A DNA stretch of 64,000 nt from CAZEVY01 sp964515555 (lineage in GTDB: Bacteria > Acidobacteriota > Terriglobia > Bryobacterales > Bryobacteraceae). The notes under the pieces were generated by a model. It had not been told where the DNA came from. It made no database searches and saw nothing but the letters and a program-made list of their open reading frames with translations. Shown in pieces: positions 14,913 to 26,045 of this stretch. Location of the stretch: contig CAZEVY010000016.1 of the NCBI GenBank assembly GCA_964515555.1, forward strand, positions 16,645 to 80,644, written 5' to 3'. The position numbers and the translations under genes are program-made. Each line of letters begins with the position of its first letter. The first letter of the stretch is position 1.

Positions 14913-15752
14913 ATGCCTTTGCGGGCGCGGCGGCTGATCCGCAAGATGCGCGGCGGCGCGCAGGCGCACCTGCTCGAAGCCGAGGACGGCTGCCACTACG
15001 TCGTCAAGTTCCGTAACAACCCTCAGCACCGGCGCATCCTGGTCAACGAGTGGATCGCCTCGACGTTCCTTCAGTTCCTGCGAGTGTCGGCGCCGCCGCC
15101 GGCCTTCATCGAGCTTTCCGGGGAGTTCCTGAGCGAGAATCCGGACGTCTATATCGAGACCGGCCGCCAACGCGAGCCGGTCCCGCCCGGGTGGCACTTC
15201 GGCTCCCGCTTCCCGGGCGACCCAGCGCGGCTGGCGGTCTACGACTACGTCCCCGACGTCATCCTCGACACCGTCGTCAACCTGCGCGAATTCCTGGGCG
15301 TCCTGGTCTTCGACAAGTGGATGGGGAACGCCGACTCCCGGCAGGCCGTCTTCTTCCGGGCCAGCGTCGAGCGCTGGCCGGCCGCCACCGCCGCCGGGAG
15401 CGCCCGGGGCCAGGGTTTCGTCGCCTGGATGATCGACCATGGCTACGTTTTCTCCGGCCCTCAGTGGCGCTTCGATGACGGTCCGCTCCACGGTCTTTAC
15501 ATCCGCCCGCGCGTGTACGCCGAAGTTCGCGGCCTGGACGACCTTCAGCCGTGGCTCGACCGGGTCCGCCACTTCCCCGAAGAGGTCGTCGACCAGGCCC
15601 TTCGCCAGCTTCCGCCGCAGTGGCTCAATGGCGACCTGGACCCGCTCGAAGAGCTCCTGGAACGGCTCATGCAGCGCCGCCGCCGTCTCGCCGACCTCAT
15701 CGACGATTGCGCCCGCGGCCGCGCTAAGGACGCCTTCCCAAAGTGGCGTTGA
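14913..15752 (+). CDS. HipA-like kinase-domain protein (HipA_2 type), stand-alone
   Basis: 279 residues from the ATG at 14913; the open frame upstream lies over the divergent small gene. It keeps the outline of a HipA/PI-kinase fold: a Lys in YVVKF (about 32), Glu in NEWIAS (46), a catalytic-loop-like FDKWMGNADSRQ (134-144) and a metal-binding MIDHGY (175). The usual HipA N-terminal domain and a HipB HTH partner are absent. The C-terminus is helical and charged. It may phosphorylate a protein or tRNA-synthetase-like target. The last 29 bases overlap the convergent thiO gene. Confidence 0.7.
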   Translation: MPLRARRLIRKMRGGAQAHLLEAEDGCHYVVKFRNNPQHRRILVNEWIASTFLQFLRVSAPPPAFIELSGEFLSENPDVYIETGRQREPVPPGWHFGSRFPGDPARLAVYDYVPDVILDTVVNLREFLGVLVFDKWMGNADSRQAVFFRASVERWPAATAAGSARGQGFVAWMIDHGYVFSGPQWRFDDGPLHGLYIRPRVYAEVRGLDDLQPWLDRVRHFPEEVVDQALRQLPPQWLNGDLDPLEELLERLMQRRRRLADLIDDCARGRAKDAFPKWR

Positions 15753-16788
15753 TCCCGTCCGCCACCTCGCGCGCGGTGGCCGGGGCCAGCAGGATTCCGT
15801 TCCGGTAGTGACCGTAGGCGAGCCAGACGGGCCGATCGTCCAGCCGCGCAACGACCGGCGCCGGCAGCGCGGTCGCCGGGCGCAGCCCGGACCAGCGGTC
15901 GACCGGCTCGCCCGTGAGCAGGCCGGGGACCAGCCGCCGCGCGCGCGCGACGATGTCGCCGACCGCCGCGGCGTTCAGCGTGCGGTCGAAGCCGATGCGC
16001 TCCTCGTTACTGCCGGCGATCACCGTGCCGCGGTTGCGCTGGAACACGTAGGTGTGCGCGTGGCGCAATAGCGGGTCCAGCGTTCCGGGCACGGCGTCGA
16101 AGGCCGCCAGGTGACCCTTCACCGGAATCGACGCGACGAGGCCGCCCGGCTCGCCGATCATGCCCGACCAGGCGCCGCAGGCGATTACGGCGGCGTCGGC
16201 CGGCCGGTCCCCGGCGGGCGTCACCACGCGAACGCCAGAGCCCTCGGGATCGACGCGCAGGACGCGGCAGTGTTCCTCGATTCGGACTCCGGCGGCCAGG
16301 CATGCAGCGCGAAGCGCCCGCACGAGATCGCGCGGGTCGACCTGGGCTTCGCCTTCGATGTGAAGACCCCCGGGGAAGGCGGTGCGATCGAGCGGCGGCG
16401 CGAGGCGCGCCAGATCGGCTCGGTCGGCGAGGCGCGCCATGACTCCGAATCCGGCGAGCGCCGGCCGGCAGGCGCGGAGCTCCTCGATTTCGGCGTCGTT
16501 GCCGGCCAGTTCGAGGCCGCCAGTGACGCGGTAGTCGATCGCGACTCCGGTGGCCGCGGAAAGCTCCTCGACGAAGGCGCCGTACGTGGCCAGGCTCTCG
16601 ACGAAGCGCGCGCCCCACGGCGATCGCGCGCACTCGACGCCCGCGCAAAGCATCCCGGCGCCCGCCCAGGAGGCCTCGCCGCCCATGACGCCGGCGTCGA
16701 GCAGCGCGACCCTGAGTCCGCTCTGCGCCAGCCGCCAGGCGATTGTCGAGCCGATGACGCCCGCTCCGGCGACGATCGCGTCGTGCAC
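15724..16788 (-). CDS. thiO: Glycine oxidase ThiO (FAD-dependent)
   Basis: 354 residues from GTG 16788, the first start before the FAD fold; the longer frame overlaps the divergent gene. The N-terminal dinucleotide-binding motif is AGAGVIGSTIAWRL with Asp at the strand end. The C-terminus carries the SGLRPAT and GHYRNGILLAPATA segments characteristic of ThiO. Known reaction: glycine + O2 to iminoglycine for the thiazole ring of thiamine (or other D-amino/secondary amine oxidation). No other thi genes are nearby. Divergent from the aminotransferase at 16838. Confidence 0.82.
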   Translation of the reverse strand: MHDAIVAGAGVIGSTIAWRLAQSGLRVALLDAGVMGGEASWAGAGMLCAGVECARSPWGARFVESLATYGAFVEELSAATGVAIDYRVTGGLELAGNDAEIEELRACRPALAGFGVMARLADRADLARLAPPLDRTAFPGGLHIEGEAQVDPRDLVRALRAACLAAGVRIEEHCRVLRVDPEGSGVRVVTPAGDRPADAAVIACGAWSGMIGEPGGLVASIPVKGHLAAFDAVPGTLDPLLRHAHTYVFQRNRGTVIAGSNEERIGFDRTLNAAAVGDIVARARRLVPGLLTGEPVDRWSGLRPATALPAPVVARLDDRPVWLAYGHYRNGILLAPATAREVADGINATLGRRP

Positions 16789-16837
16789 TCTCTCAGTTAT
16801 AGCGCCGGGCGCCGGGGCCGGGTAGCATAGACAGAGA

Positions 16838-17692
16838 ATGCATCGAACCCTGTTGTGGAACGGCGAGCTGCGCGACGCCTCCGAACGCTTCCTGACACCC
16901 GGCCAGGTCGGCCTGCTGAACGGCTGGGGCGTATTCTCGACCATCCGGGTCTTCGACGGCGTGCTGTTCGCCTTCGAGCGCCACTGGGCGCGCATGAAGC
17001 GCGACGCCGAGCGCCTGGATGTTCCCTTCCCCGCCGATTCCGCCGCCCTCGAGGAGCAGCTGCTCCAGTTGGTCGCCGCCAACCAGGCGGCCAACGCGAC
17101 GCTGCGCGTGGTGGTGGTCCGCAATCGCGGCGGCATGTGGGAAGGCCCCGGGCTGCCGCGCGACTACGACCTGATCGCCTTCACCACGGATCTCCAGCCG
17201 TGGGGCGAGAGCGTCGCCCTCGGCGTCCAGCCTCAGGCGCGGCACGCCGCCTGCCCGCTGGCCGGGACGAAGATGCTGTCGTGGTCGTTCAACCTGCTGT
17301 GGCTCGAACAGGCGCGGCGGCGCGGGTTCGACGAGGTGATCCTGCTCAACGAGCGCGACGAGGTGTCCGAGTGCACGTCGGCGAACATCTTCGCGGCGCA
17401 CGACGGCGAAGTCTGGACGCCGCCGCTTTCGTCGGGGTGCCTGCCGGGAATCACGCGCGAGATTCTGCTGGGCGAGGTGCGCGGCGAGGGAGTCCGGCTG
17501 GTGGAGCGCGCGCTTACTTTGGCCGACCTGGAATCGGCGGGCGAGGTGTTCATCACGTCAACCACGCGCGAGCTTCTGCCGGTCCGCGAGATCGAGGGGA
17601 AGGCGTTGGGCCGCGATTCGAGGGCGCGCCTGGCGCTCCAGCGGGCGTTTTCCCGCTACGTCGACGATTACGTCCGGAAGGCAGTGGCGTAG
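16838..17692 (+). CDS. PLP-dependent class IV aminotransferase (IlvE / aminodeoxychorismate lyase-like)
   Basis: 284 residues, normal length for the fold. The N-terminal domain has GLLNGWGVFSTIRVFDG. The PLP lysine is probably K145 in LAGTKMLSW. The conserved DEVSECTSANIF stretch binds the cofactor phosphate and substrate. The C-terminal segment (SSGCLPGITREILL) is typical. The family includes branched-chain aminotransferase, D-amino-acid aminotransferase and 4-amino-4-deoxychorismate lyase (PabC). The T-K-M-L-S pattern and lone context do not settle which. A TAGCAT box ends 9 bases before the ATG. Confidence 0.85.
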   Translation: MHRTLLWNGELRDASERFLTPGQVGLLNGWGVFSTIRVFDGVLFAFERHWARMKRDAERLDVPFPADSAALEEQLLQLVAANQAANATLRVVVVRNRGGMWEGPGLPRDYDLIAFTTDLQPWGESVALGVQPQARHAACPLAGTKMLSWSFNLLWLEQARRRGFDEVILLNERDEVSECTSANIFAAHDGEVWTPPLSSGCLPGITREILLGEVRGEGVRLVERALTLADLESAGEVFITSTTRELLPVREIEGKALGRDSRARLALQRAFSRYVDDYVRKAVA

Positions 17693-17709
17693 GCGGCGGA
17701 AGGCGCGGG

Positions 17710-18093
17710 TTAGACCGCCCGCACCCGGTCGATCCCCGCGCGGCGGGCGCGCTTTACCAGCCTCTCGTCGAACGTCCGGAAGTCGCCGGGAGACGCGGCG
17801 ATGTGAAGCGCGTCGGCGAAGTCGATGCCGCTGGAGCGCCACAGCATCGCGCGCGCGAGCCGGTCCGAATCCTCCATGTGGAGGTTCGGCAGGCCCGCCA
17901 GCTTCGTCAGCGCCTCGATGATGGAATCCTCGTCGAACCCGTAGGCGCTGCGCAGGACCCAGACCAACTCCAAGAGCACCGTCGTAGCGACGAAGACGTC
18001 CTCCGAGTCGAGAAGCGCCCGTGCTCTTGCGGTCTGTGCGCGGTCGTCACTCGTCAGAAACCGGACGAGGACGTTAGTATCGACCGCGACCAA
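17710..18093 (-). CDS. PIN-domain toxin (VapC-like)
   Basis: 127 residues with intact PIN acidic residues: D5 in AVDTNVLVRFL, E42 in TTVLLELVWVL, D91/D94 in GIDFADALHIA and the FDERL aspartate near 113. The length is typical of VapC. The start overlaps the end of the AbrB-type antitoxin gene by 20 bases. Predicted to be a Mg-dependent endoribonuclease that halts translation when free. Confidence 0.9.
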   Translation of the reverse strand: MVAVDTNVLVRFLTSDDRAQTARARALLDSEDVFVATTVLLELVWVLRSAYGFDEDSIIEALTKLAGLPNLHMEDSDRLARAMLWRSSGIDFADALHIAASPGDFRTFDERLVKRARRAGIDRVRAV

Positions 18094-18340
18094 GTCGTCT
18101 CCGGACCTCGCGTCCGATGGCGGCGTCCATCCCGCGCACCGATTTAGGGCGGCCCTTGTACTTCAGCAAGCCGGCCACGTCCTCGATCCGGGTGGGGGGG
18201 AAATGGTCGAGCGGCGTCAGCAAGACTCCGCCGCCGGTTTCCTCGAGCGCAAACCTGGCGCCGGGACGCCATCCGCGCGCCTCACGAAGGGACTTCGGGA
18301 GGATTACCTGGCCTTTGGTGGACAGAGTCGTCGTCGTCAC
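18074..18340 (-). CDS. AbrB/MazE-type swapped-hairpin antitoxin
   Basis: 88 residues. TTTTLSTKGQVILPKSLREARGW is the standard AbrB/SpoVT DNA-binding strand-helix unit, followed by GARFALEETGGGVLLTPL. The C-terminal half is basic (GREVRRRLGRGRY) and likely contacts the toxin. It is upstream of and overlaps the PIN toxin gene. The first part also aligns with VapB antitoxins. Likely autorepressor. Confidence 0.9.
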   Translation of the reverse strand: MTTTTLSTKGQVILPKSLREARGWRPGARFALEETGGGVLLTPLDHFPPTRIEDVAGLLKYKGRPKSVRGMDAAIGREVRRRLGRGRY

Positions 18341-18373
18341 GGTAAGACGCCCGTAAGATCAGTGTAGCAACAA

Positions 18374-19501
18374 TCAGCCCAGCACGAACTTCCTCAGATC
18401 GATCTTCGACTCGTTCCACTCGCCCAGCCCCAGCGCGCCGGCGATCTCGACGTGCTCGGGCTGTCGATTCAGATAGGTGCTGAACTGGTCGGCGCGATCC
18501 TCGGCGATGGGCTTCATGCCGACGGCGGCGCGCTTGCGGTCGAGCTCGCGCCAGCCGACGCGGTCGAGCGCCACCGGGTCGGTGGCGAACCACATGCGCT
18601 TGTGCTCCCAGACGAACTGCGGGCGCGCGCCCGGTCCACCGTGATAGAGCGCCTTCACGCCGTCGAGAATGTGCAGGACGGCCTTGTTGCGAATCGCCGG
18701 CATCGAGACGACCGCCGGGATGAACGCGCCGCACACGTTCAGCGTCCGCGTCGAGTGGCTGCGGTTGACGTTGTTCACCAGCCCGTGCGAAAGGTTCTTC
18801 AGCGCCAGCGTCACGCCCGCCGACTGGTGGTCCTTGAGCAGCGCCACGTTCACCAGCTTGTTCACCTCTTTCGTGATGAACTTCGCCGCATAGGAGCGCC
18901 GCGCGGTGAGGTTGCTCAGATCGTACTCGGGGAGCGTGACCGGGAAGTCGACGTAGTGGTCCGGGTCGTAGCCTTCGATCCCCTGCTGGACGCGCTCGTA
19001 GTCCTCGGCGGCCGACATCCAGCGCACTCCCTCGGGCAGCCACTTGTCGAAACCGGCGCCGACGAACTGCGCGCGATAGCGGTCGTAGACCACGATGTCC
19101 TGCGCCTTCACGCCCGCGGACTTCAGCCCGAAGACGATCTCGTGCAGCACCTCGCGCGAGCCGATCACGTTGGGCGAGCCGACCGGGTTCAGCTTCACGC
19201 CCACCACGTCGCCGGGTTCGAACAACTGGCCCCAGGCCGACCGCACGTCGGGCGCGCCGGTGAGCGCCGTCATGCCGCGGAACATCATGCGGTGAATCGC
19301 CTCGCCCTGAAAGACGCCGTTGACGATCGACCCCGGGTGCTCCACTTCGACCACGCGGCCGCGATAGAGTCCCGGCATGGCAAGCTTCGACGGCGCGGCC
19401 TTCGACGAGACCTGCGCGCCGAGCGCGAGCTGTTGCGCGGTGGCCCCGGCGAGGATCCCGGCGAGCCATTCGCGGCGCGATGCAGTGGGAAGGCGTCTCA
19501 T
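18374..19501 (-). CDS. Tat-exported DUF362-family protein
   Basis: 375 residues from ATG 19501; sequence beyond it to 19816 is a shadow of the divergent gene. A Tat-like leader (SRREWLAGILAGATAQ) is followed by a DUF362 fold: GDVVGVKLNPVG, DIVVYDRY, an extended LVNVALLKDHQSAGVTLALKNLSHG core, LNVCGAF and FATDPVALDRVGW. The cysteine clusters of ferredoxin-type DUF362 proteins are missing, so no iron-sulfur cluster is evident. The family function is unsettled. Divergent from the aldo/keto reductase at 19554. Confidence 0.85.
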   Translation of the reverse strand: MRRLPTASRREWLAGILAGATAQQLALGAQVSSKAAPSKLAMPGLYRGRVVEVEHPGSIVNGVFQGEAIHRMMFRGMTALTGAPDVRSAWGQLFEPGDVVGVKLNPVGSPNVIGSREVLHEIVFGLKSAGVKAQDIVVYDRYRAQFVGAGFDKWLPEGVRWMSAAEDYERVQQGIEGYDPDHYVDFPVTLPEYDLSNLTARRSYAAKFITKEVNKLVNVALLKDHQSAGVTLALKNLSHGLVNNVNRSHSTRTLNVCGAFIPAVVSMPAIRNKAVLHILDGVKALYHGGPGARPQFVWEHKRMWFATDPVALDRVGWRELDRKRAAVGMKPIAEDRADQFSTYLNRQPEHVEIAGALGLGEWNESKIDLRKFVLG

Positions 19502-19553
19502 GCCTTTACGGTAGAATCGGGGGATCGATAAGTCAATCCGCGAAGGAGGCGCC

Positions 19554-20692
19554 ATGCCCGCACGCGAATCGTCCCGACGGGAATTCATGAGGAGAGCGAC
19601 CACCACCGTTTCGGCCGCGGCGCTGGCGCGCCAGTTGATCGCGCAGACTACGCCGGCCTCGGCGACCGGCCTGCCGATGCGGCCCCTGGGGCGCACCGGG
19701 ACGCGCGTCTCCATCCTGTGCCTGGGCGGCTGGCACATCGGCGCCGTGAAGGAAGACAAAGAGGCCATCCGCATCATGCATGCCGCCATGGACGAAGGCA
19801 TGACCTTCTTCGACAACGCCTGGGATTACCACAACGGCCGCGCCGAGGAGATCATGGGGACCGCGCTCGCCATGGACGGGCGCCGCAAGAAGGTCTTCCT
19901 GATGACCAAGAACTGCGAGCGCGACTACGCCGGGTCGATGAAGTGCCTCGAAGACAGCCTGAAGCGCCTGAAGACCGACTACCTCGACCTGTGGCAGTTC
20001 CACGAGATGGTCTACGACAACGATCCCGACTGGGTGTTCGACANNNNNNNNNNTTCAGTTTTTTTGGAAGACGCTTATGGAGTTTTACTTTGATTTTCTT
20101 TTTAGGTGACGTTTTCTTTTTCATGGATGGAAAATCAAAGATAGAAACTCTGGACAAGGGCGGGTTGAAGGCGGCGCTGGAGGCGCAGCGCGCCGGCAAG
20201 GTCCGGCACATCGGCTTCACGGGCCACAAGGACCCGGTGATCCACCGCAAGATGCTCGCCAAGCCCTACGACTGGGACACGGCGCAGATGCCCATCAACG
20301 TGATGGACGCCAGCTATCGCAGCTTCCAGAACGAAGTGGTGCCGATTTGTTTGAAGAAGAACGTCGGCGTGATCGGCATGAAGGGGCTGGCGGGCGGATT
20401 CCCGCAGGGCCGGCTCCTGAGCCACGCGGGATTGACGGCCGAGGAGTGCTATCGCTATTGCCTGAGTCTGCCGGTGGCGACGCAGGTGGTCGGCATCACG
20501 TCGATGGAGCAGTTAAAGGCGGACATCGCCCTGGCTCGGAATTTCAAGCCGATGACGGACGCCGAGAAGAAGGCGATGCTCGACCGCGTGAAGGGCGAGG
20601 CTGGCGACGGACGGCACGAGCTGTTCAAGTCGACGAAGAATTACGACGGTCCGCACCATCGCCGCCAGCACGGTTTCGATTTGGCGGGATAG
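19554..20692 (+). CDS. Tat-exported aldo/keto reductase, interrupted by an assembly gap and foreign-looking insert
   Basis: AAGGAGG lies 4 bases before the ATG. A Tat leader (SSRREFMRRATTT) is followed by an AKR barrel: MRPLGRTGTRVSILCLGG, the catalytic Asp/Tyr region (FFDNAWDYHNG), a Lys strand (FLMTKN) and YLDLWQFHE. The frame is then broken at 20044 by 10 N and 99 AT-rich bases, after which the barrel resumes as GGLKAALEAQRAGKVRHIGFTGH and ends at 20692. Joining GAC-A at 20040-20043 directly to AG at 20157 gives VFDKGGLKAAL with no gap. The intact protein would be 341 residues. Probably functional in the organism. Confidence 0.82.
20044..20152. other. Scaffold gap (10 N) plus 99-base AT-rich segment of foreign character
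   Basis: 20044-20053 are Ns. 20054-20152 contains 31 G/C out of 99 by my count, against clearly GC-rich flanks. The segment interrupts a conserved enzyme and is bordered by a GACA microhomology (20040-20043 and 20153-20156). It includes a pyrimidine tract followed by AG, like a eukaryotic splice acceptor. I read it as contaminating or misjoined sequence rather than native DNA. Confidence 0.75.
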
Positions 20693-20702
20693 GCGGCGCG
20701 CC

Positions 20703-21749
20703 TCAGAATGCTTTAACCGGCTTCCCCGCGGCTGCGGCGGCTGCCAGCACCTTCGCCAGCAGCGCACGGGCCTCGACGTTGGGCCTTAGCGCGACGTCGC
20801 GAGCCGCCAGCTTCGCGGCGCGATCGAACTGTCCCGCCTCCAGCTCCATCTCGGCCAGCGGGCGCAGGAATCCTTCGTGTCCTCCGGCGACGGCGCGCTC
20901 CAGCTCCACGCGGCTCTCCTCGCGCAGCTTCTTCGCCTCGGCGGGCGCGACCAGTTCGGCCAGGCGCAGCCGCTGCACCGGGTCGGGACGAATCGCCAGC
21001 AGCCGGCGATAGGCCGACGCCGCTGCGTCGAGCTTTCCTTCCAGCTTTTCCAGTTCGGCGAGGTGCTCCAGCACCAGCGGGTGACCGGGACTCTTCTCCA
21101 GCCCGAGCTCGTACTCGCGGCGCGCGGCCGCTGCGTCGCCCTGCTTCAGCCGGATCTCGCCGAGCACCGCGCGGCACCAGGCGATCGACTCGGCGGGCGC
21201 GCCCTTGCGCGCTCCCGTCTCCATGGCGCGTTCGAGGTGACCGGCAGCCTCCTCCAGCCGGGCCCGCGCCTCCGCGAGTTGCGCGAGCCTCGCCCAGGTG
21301 TTCAGTTGCGCCGACACCGCGTGCAGCTTGTGATAGCGCACCTCGGCGGCGTCGAAGTCGCCCATCTCGAAAGCGGCGTCGCCGGCGATCCCCAGCAGAT
21401 CCGTGTCGCCGGGGAGCTTGCGGAGCGCCTCCTCGGCGACCGCGAAGGCATGCGGAAACCGGTGCCGCGAGAGCAGCAGCCGCGCGCGCACGCGCATGGT
21501 GTCGTGGTTGGCGGGTTCGAGCGCGTCGGCCTGGTCGAGCGCCGTCGAGGCGCGATCGTAGTCGCGCGGGTCGTGCGTGGTTTCGGCGAGCTTGATCAGC
21601 GCCGAGGCCAGCATGCGGCGCGCGCCCGCGTCGTCGGGACGGTCAGCGGCTCGGCGTGTGTGAAAGTCGACGGCGGCGCGCTCGGGACTCAGGTCGGCAT
21701 TGGCCGCGGCGAGGCACACCGCTCCCAGTAGGACGATACCGCACTTCAT
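20703..21749 (-). CDS. Secreted TPR-repeat protein
   Basis: 348 residues. A signal peptide (MKCGIVLLGAVCLAAANA) is followed by tandem tetratricopeptide-like helices throughout: DDAGARRMLASALIKLAET, DTDLLGIAGDAAFEMGDFDAAEVRYHKL, LGEIRLKQGDAAAARREYELGLEKSPGHP and others. Probably a periplasmic scaffold. The start lies 10 bases downstream of the DUF4331 gene stop on the same strand, so the two form an operon and the TPR protein may assemble or hold the DUF4331 product. Confidence 0.85.
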   Translation of the reverse strand: MKCGIVLLGAVCLAAANADLSPERAAVDFHTRRAADRPDDAGARRMLASALIKLAETTHDPRDYDRASTALDQADALEPANHDTMRVRARLLLSRHRFPHAFAVAEEALRKLPGDTDLLGIAGDAAFEMGDFDAAEVRYHKLHAVSAQLNTWARLAQLAEARARLEEAAGHLERAMETGARKGAPAESIAWCRAVLGEIRLKQGDAAAARREYELGLEKSPGHPLVLEHLAELEKLEGKLDAAASAYRRLLAIRPDPVQRLRLAELVAPAEAKKLREESRVELERAVAGGHEGFLRPLAEMELEAGQFDRAAKLAARDVALRPNVEARALLAKVLAAAAAAGKPVKAF

Positions 21750-21759
21750 GGCCGCCTCG

Positions 21760-23169
21760 TTACTGCGCCGGCGGGAACCCGACCGTGCCCGCGGCGCCGG
21801 GCAAAGGATGCGGCAACGGCAGATACGGGAACGTGGTTTCGATGGCTTTTTCGTTGCCGGAGACGCTGAGGTCGCCCAGTGTCGAATCGGGACGCGTGAA
21901 ATCGGTCCCCTGGAGCACGGCGAGGACGCGCCGATCGGTTGCGAAGTTCAAGGCGCCCGCGCGCGGCGTACCGCTGCCGGGGACGTTCAGCGCGGCCGGA
22001 AAATTCACGTCGGCGAGCTCGCGCAGCAACCGCAGCGCGATGTCGACCACGTCGTCGCCCGGTCGGCGGCCGTTCTGCAAGCCGAAGGCGCCGATGGCGA
22101 GATCGCGCGCCGGCAGCGCCAGGTCGAGACGCAGCACGTCGGGCATCAGCGCGACGCGCAGCAGGTCGCGATTGGTGTTGGCGAAGTTGGCGGGCAGCAG
22201 CAGCGGCACGCCGACCGGCAGAGCGGTCAGGCCCAGGGTGTTGAGCAGGGTCCGGCGGCCGGCGAGAGTGTTGCCGCGGCCGTCGTTGTCGGTGGTCGTG
22301 AGCGCGTCGGGGATCAGGCCGGAGAAGCGCGCCACGTCGTCGGCGGGAACCCCGGCGTTAAAAACGTCGCGCAAGGCCCCCGGGACGAACACCGTGCTGA
22401 TCACCTGTTGTCCCATGCGCTCGAACTGGACGTAGGAGCCGCCGCCGAGCGGGGCGCTCACGGTTCCCCAGATATTGGCGCGTCCGGACTCGGCCACCCA
22501 GCGTTTCGGGAACGAGACGGCGATGAAGCTCCCGTTGAAGCCCCCAAAACTGTCCGACCCGCTGGTACCGTCGGCCCGGACGGGCCGGCCGCGGAGGGGT
22601 CCGACCGCCGTCGAGGGGAGGTCGCGGAACACGTCCTGGGTGCCGTTGAGAATTCGGTTGAGCTGAGCGATGTCGACCACGAACGGATCGTCGCGCGTAC
22701 CAGCGAACACCGAGACATCGGCGCCGGTGACCACCGCGCCGGTTCGTCCAATCAGGTAGGGATCGCCGTCGACGCGCCGGTTGAGGAAGCCGGTCGAGGT
22801 CGGGTCCGGCGGTGCAATGTACAGCCGGAAGAACTGGTTCGGCGGGAGGCCGTCGAACAGCGCCTGCACCACCAGGTCTTCCCTGTAGTCGCCCGTAATG
22901 TCGATCTTAAACTGGTACAGGAAATCGGGCGAGAACTTGTAGCCCCCCTGGACGGCGGGAACCATGAAGGGATTCACCCCCATGATCAGAACGAGCCGCC
23001 CGGCGTCGTTCGGATCTACAAACGCGAATATGTCGCCGATGTCTCCTTCGCCCGCGCCGTTGACGGCGGGCGCTTCCCGATGGTCGGCGGCCTGAACCAG
23101 GGGATTGCGGGGAACTCCGCCGCTCCACACCAGCGCGGCGGCAATGGCGATCCTTCCAACAGCTCTCAC
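21760..23169 (-). CDS. DUF4331-family exported protein
   Basis: 469 residues from GTG 23169, with GGAGG 6 bases upstream; the open frame beyond is the shadow of the peptidase gene. A signal peptide ends near AADHREAPAVN. The early ADHREAP and DIGDIFAFVDP motifs, followed by an IDITGDYREDLVVQALFD strand and a beta-rich repeat architecture, match DUF4331. The domain repeats (dates, parameter names) resemble secreted heme-free beta-propeller-like folds, but the function is unknown. Upstream partner of the TPR gene. Confidence 0.87.
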   Translation of the reverse strand: MRAVGRIAIAAALVWSGGVPRNPLVQAADHREAPAVNGAGEGDIGDIFAFVDPNDAGRLVLIMGVNPFMVPAVQGGYKFSPDFLYQFKIDITGDYREDLVVQALFDGLPPNQFFRLYIAPPDPTSTGFLNRRVDGDPYLIGRTGAVVTGADVSVFAGTRDDPFVVDIAQLNRILNGTQDVFRDLPSTAVGPLRGRPVRADGTSGSDSFGGFNGSFIAVSFPKRWVAESGRANIWGTVSAPLGGGSYVQFERMGQQVISTVFVPGALRDVFNAGVPADDVARFSGLIPDALTTTDNDGRGNTLAGRRTLLNTLGLTALPVGVPLLLPANFANTNRDLLRVALMPDVLRLDLALPARDLAIGAFGLQNGRRPGDDVVDIALRLLRELADVNFPAALNVPGSGTPRAGALNFATDRRVLAVLQGTDFTRPDSTLGDLSVSGNEKAIETTFPYLPLPHPLPGAAGTVGFPPAQ

Positions 23170-23231
23170 ATCACACCTCCAGAGATAAGATTCCGTAAAA
23201 AACGCTACGAAGCGGCGGCCGAATCGGATCG

Positions 23232-26009
<2,778 letters not shown>

Positions 26010-26045
26010 CCCTGGATTCTACCGCGCGAGTTGGGGACAGCAGGA

